Assembly (NCBI GenBank): GCA_946405485.1
Contig: CAMJHJ010000134.1
Span: 1 to 6,675 of the forward strand
Length of the DNA stretch: 6,675 bases
Direction: 5' to 3'
Origin: an uncultured Bacteroidales bacterium
GTDB lineage: Bacteria > Bacteroidota > Bacteroidia > Bacteroidales > UBA932
Shown: positions 6,663 to 6,675 of the stretch, in pieces
How positions within the stretch are numbered: position 1 is the stretch's first letter
Layout of the letters: each line of letters begins with the position of its first letter
The notes under the pieces: model-generated
What the model was told of the DNA's origin: nothing
What the model saw: the letters and a program-made list of their open reading frames with translations, nothing else
Database searches by the model: none
Position numbers and translations under genes: made by a program

Positions 6663-6675
6663 CGGCTGGCTTCCT

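Noticed and set aside
6663..6675. Possible start of a terminator after argH.
   Set aside because: Only 13 bases remain after the stop, too few to show a stem-loop or T-tract.
1..6675. A wholly new biological system.
   Set aside because: All seven reading frames are accounted for by recognised arginine-pathway enzymes with intact motifs, and there is no unexplained gene or non-coding stretch. Novelty is confined to residue-level variation and operon layout.

Overview
The window is one uninterrupted, plus-strand arginine-biosynthesis operon. It holds the 3' end of argG, then complete argC, argD, a transcarbamylase of the N-succinylornithine type (argF'), argB, an M20-family argE-type deacylase, and argH. 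The gene order is argG-argC-argD-argF'-argB-argE-argH. Essentially every base is coding. Junctions are 4-nt ATGA overlaps, 3-nt gaps or 11-nt gaps, and the last gene ends 13 nt before the window does. No RNA gene, mobile element, CRISPR array or sizeable intergenic region is present.

The proteins point to a member of the Bacteroidota. The transcarbamylase belongs to the acetyl/succinyl-ornithine branch and closely resembles the Bacteroides fragilis N-succinylornithine transcarbamylase, as I remember that sequence. ArgG, ArgB, ArgE and ArgH also carry Bacteroidota-style motifs. Base composition is GC-rich for that phylum (high fifties percent by eye). That would fit a GC-rich Bacteroidales lineage of the Alistipes/Rikenellaceae kind, but the genus cannot be fixed from this window. 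Most starts lack a convincing Shine-Dalgarno sequence and lie in small AT-rich dips, which is also usual for Bacteroidota.

Together the genes would run the variant arginine pathway in which intermediates carry a succinyl rather than an acetyl cap. ArgB phosphorylates N-succinylglutamate, ArgC reduces it to the semialdehyde, and ArgD transaminates it to N-succinylornithine. ArgF' carbamylates this, while still capped, to N-succinylcitrulline. The ArgE-type enzyme removes the succinyl group to give citrulline, and ArgG and ArgH complete arginine via argininosuccinate. Only the first step, acylation of glutamate, is missing; its gene and the promoter are presumably upstream.

The system as a whole is known biology, not a new system. 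The points most worth a second look are in ArgF'. It has Ser at residue 90, the position that separates succinyl- from acetyl-ornithine enzymes, and a short Cys-Pro-containing insertion marked by an in-frame 15-nt repeat just after the substrate-binding Lys-236. The strikingly uniform junctions between genes are a further, lesser point.
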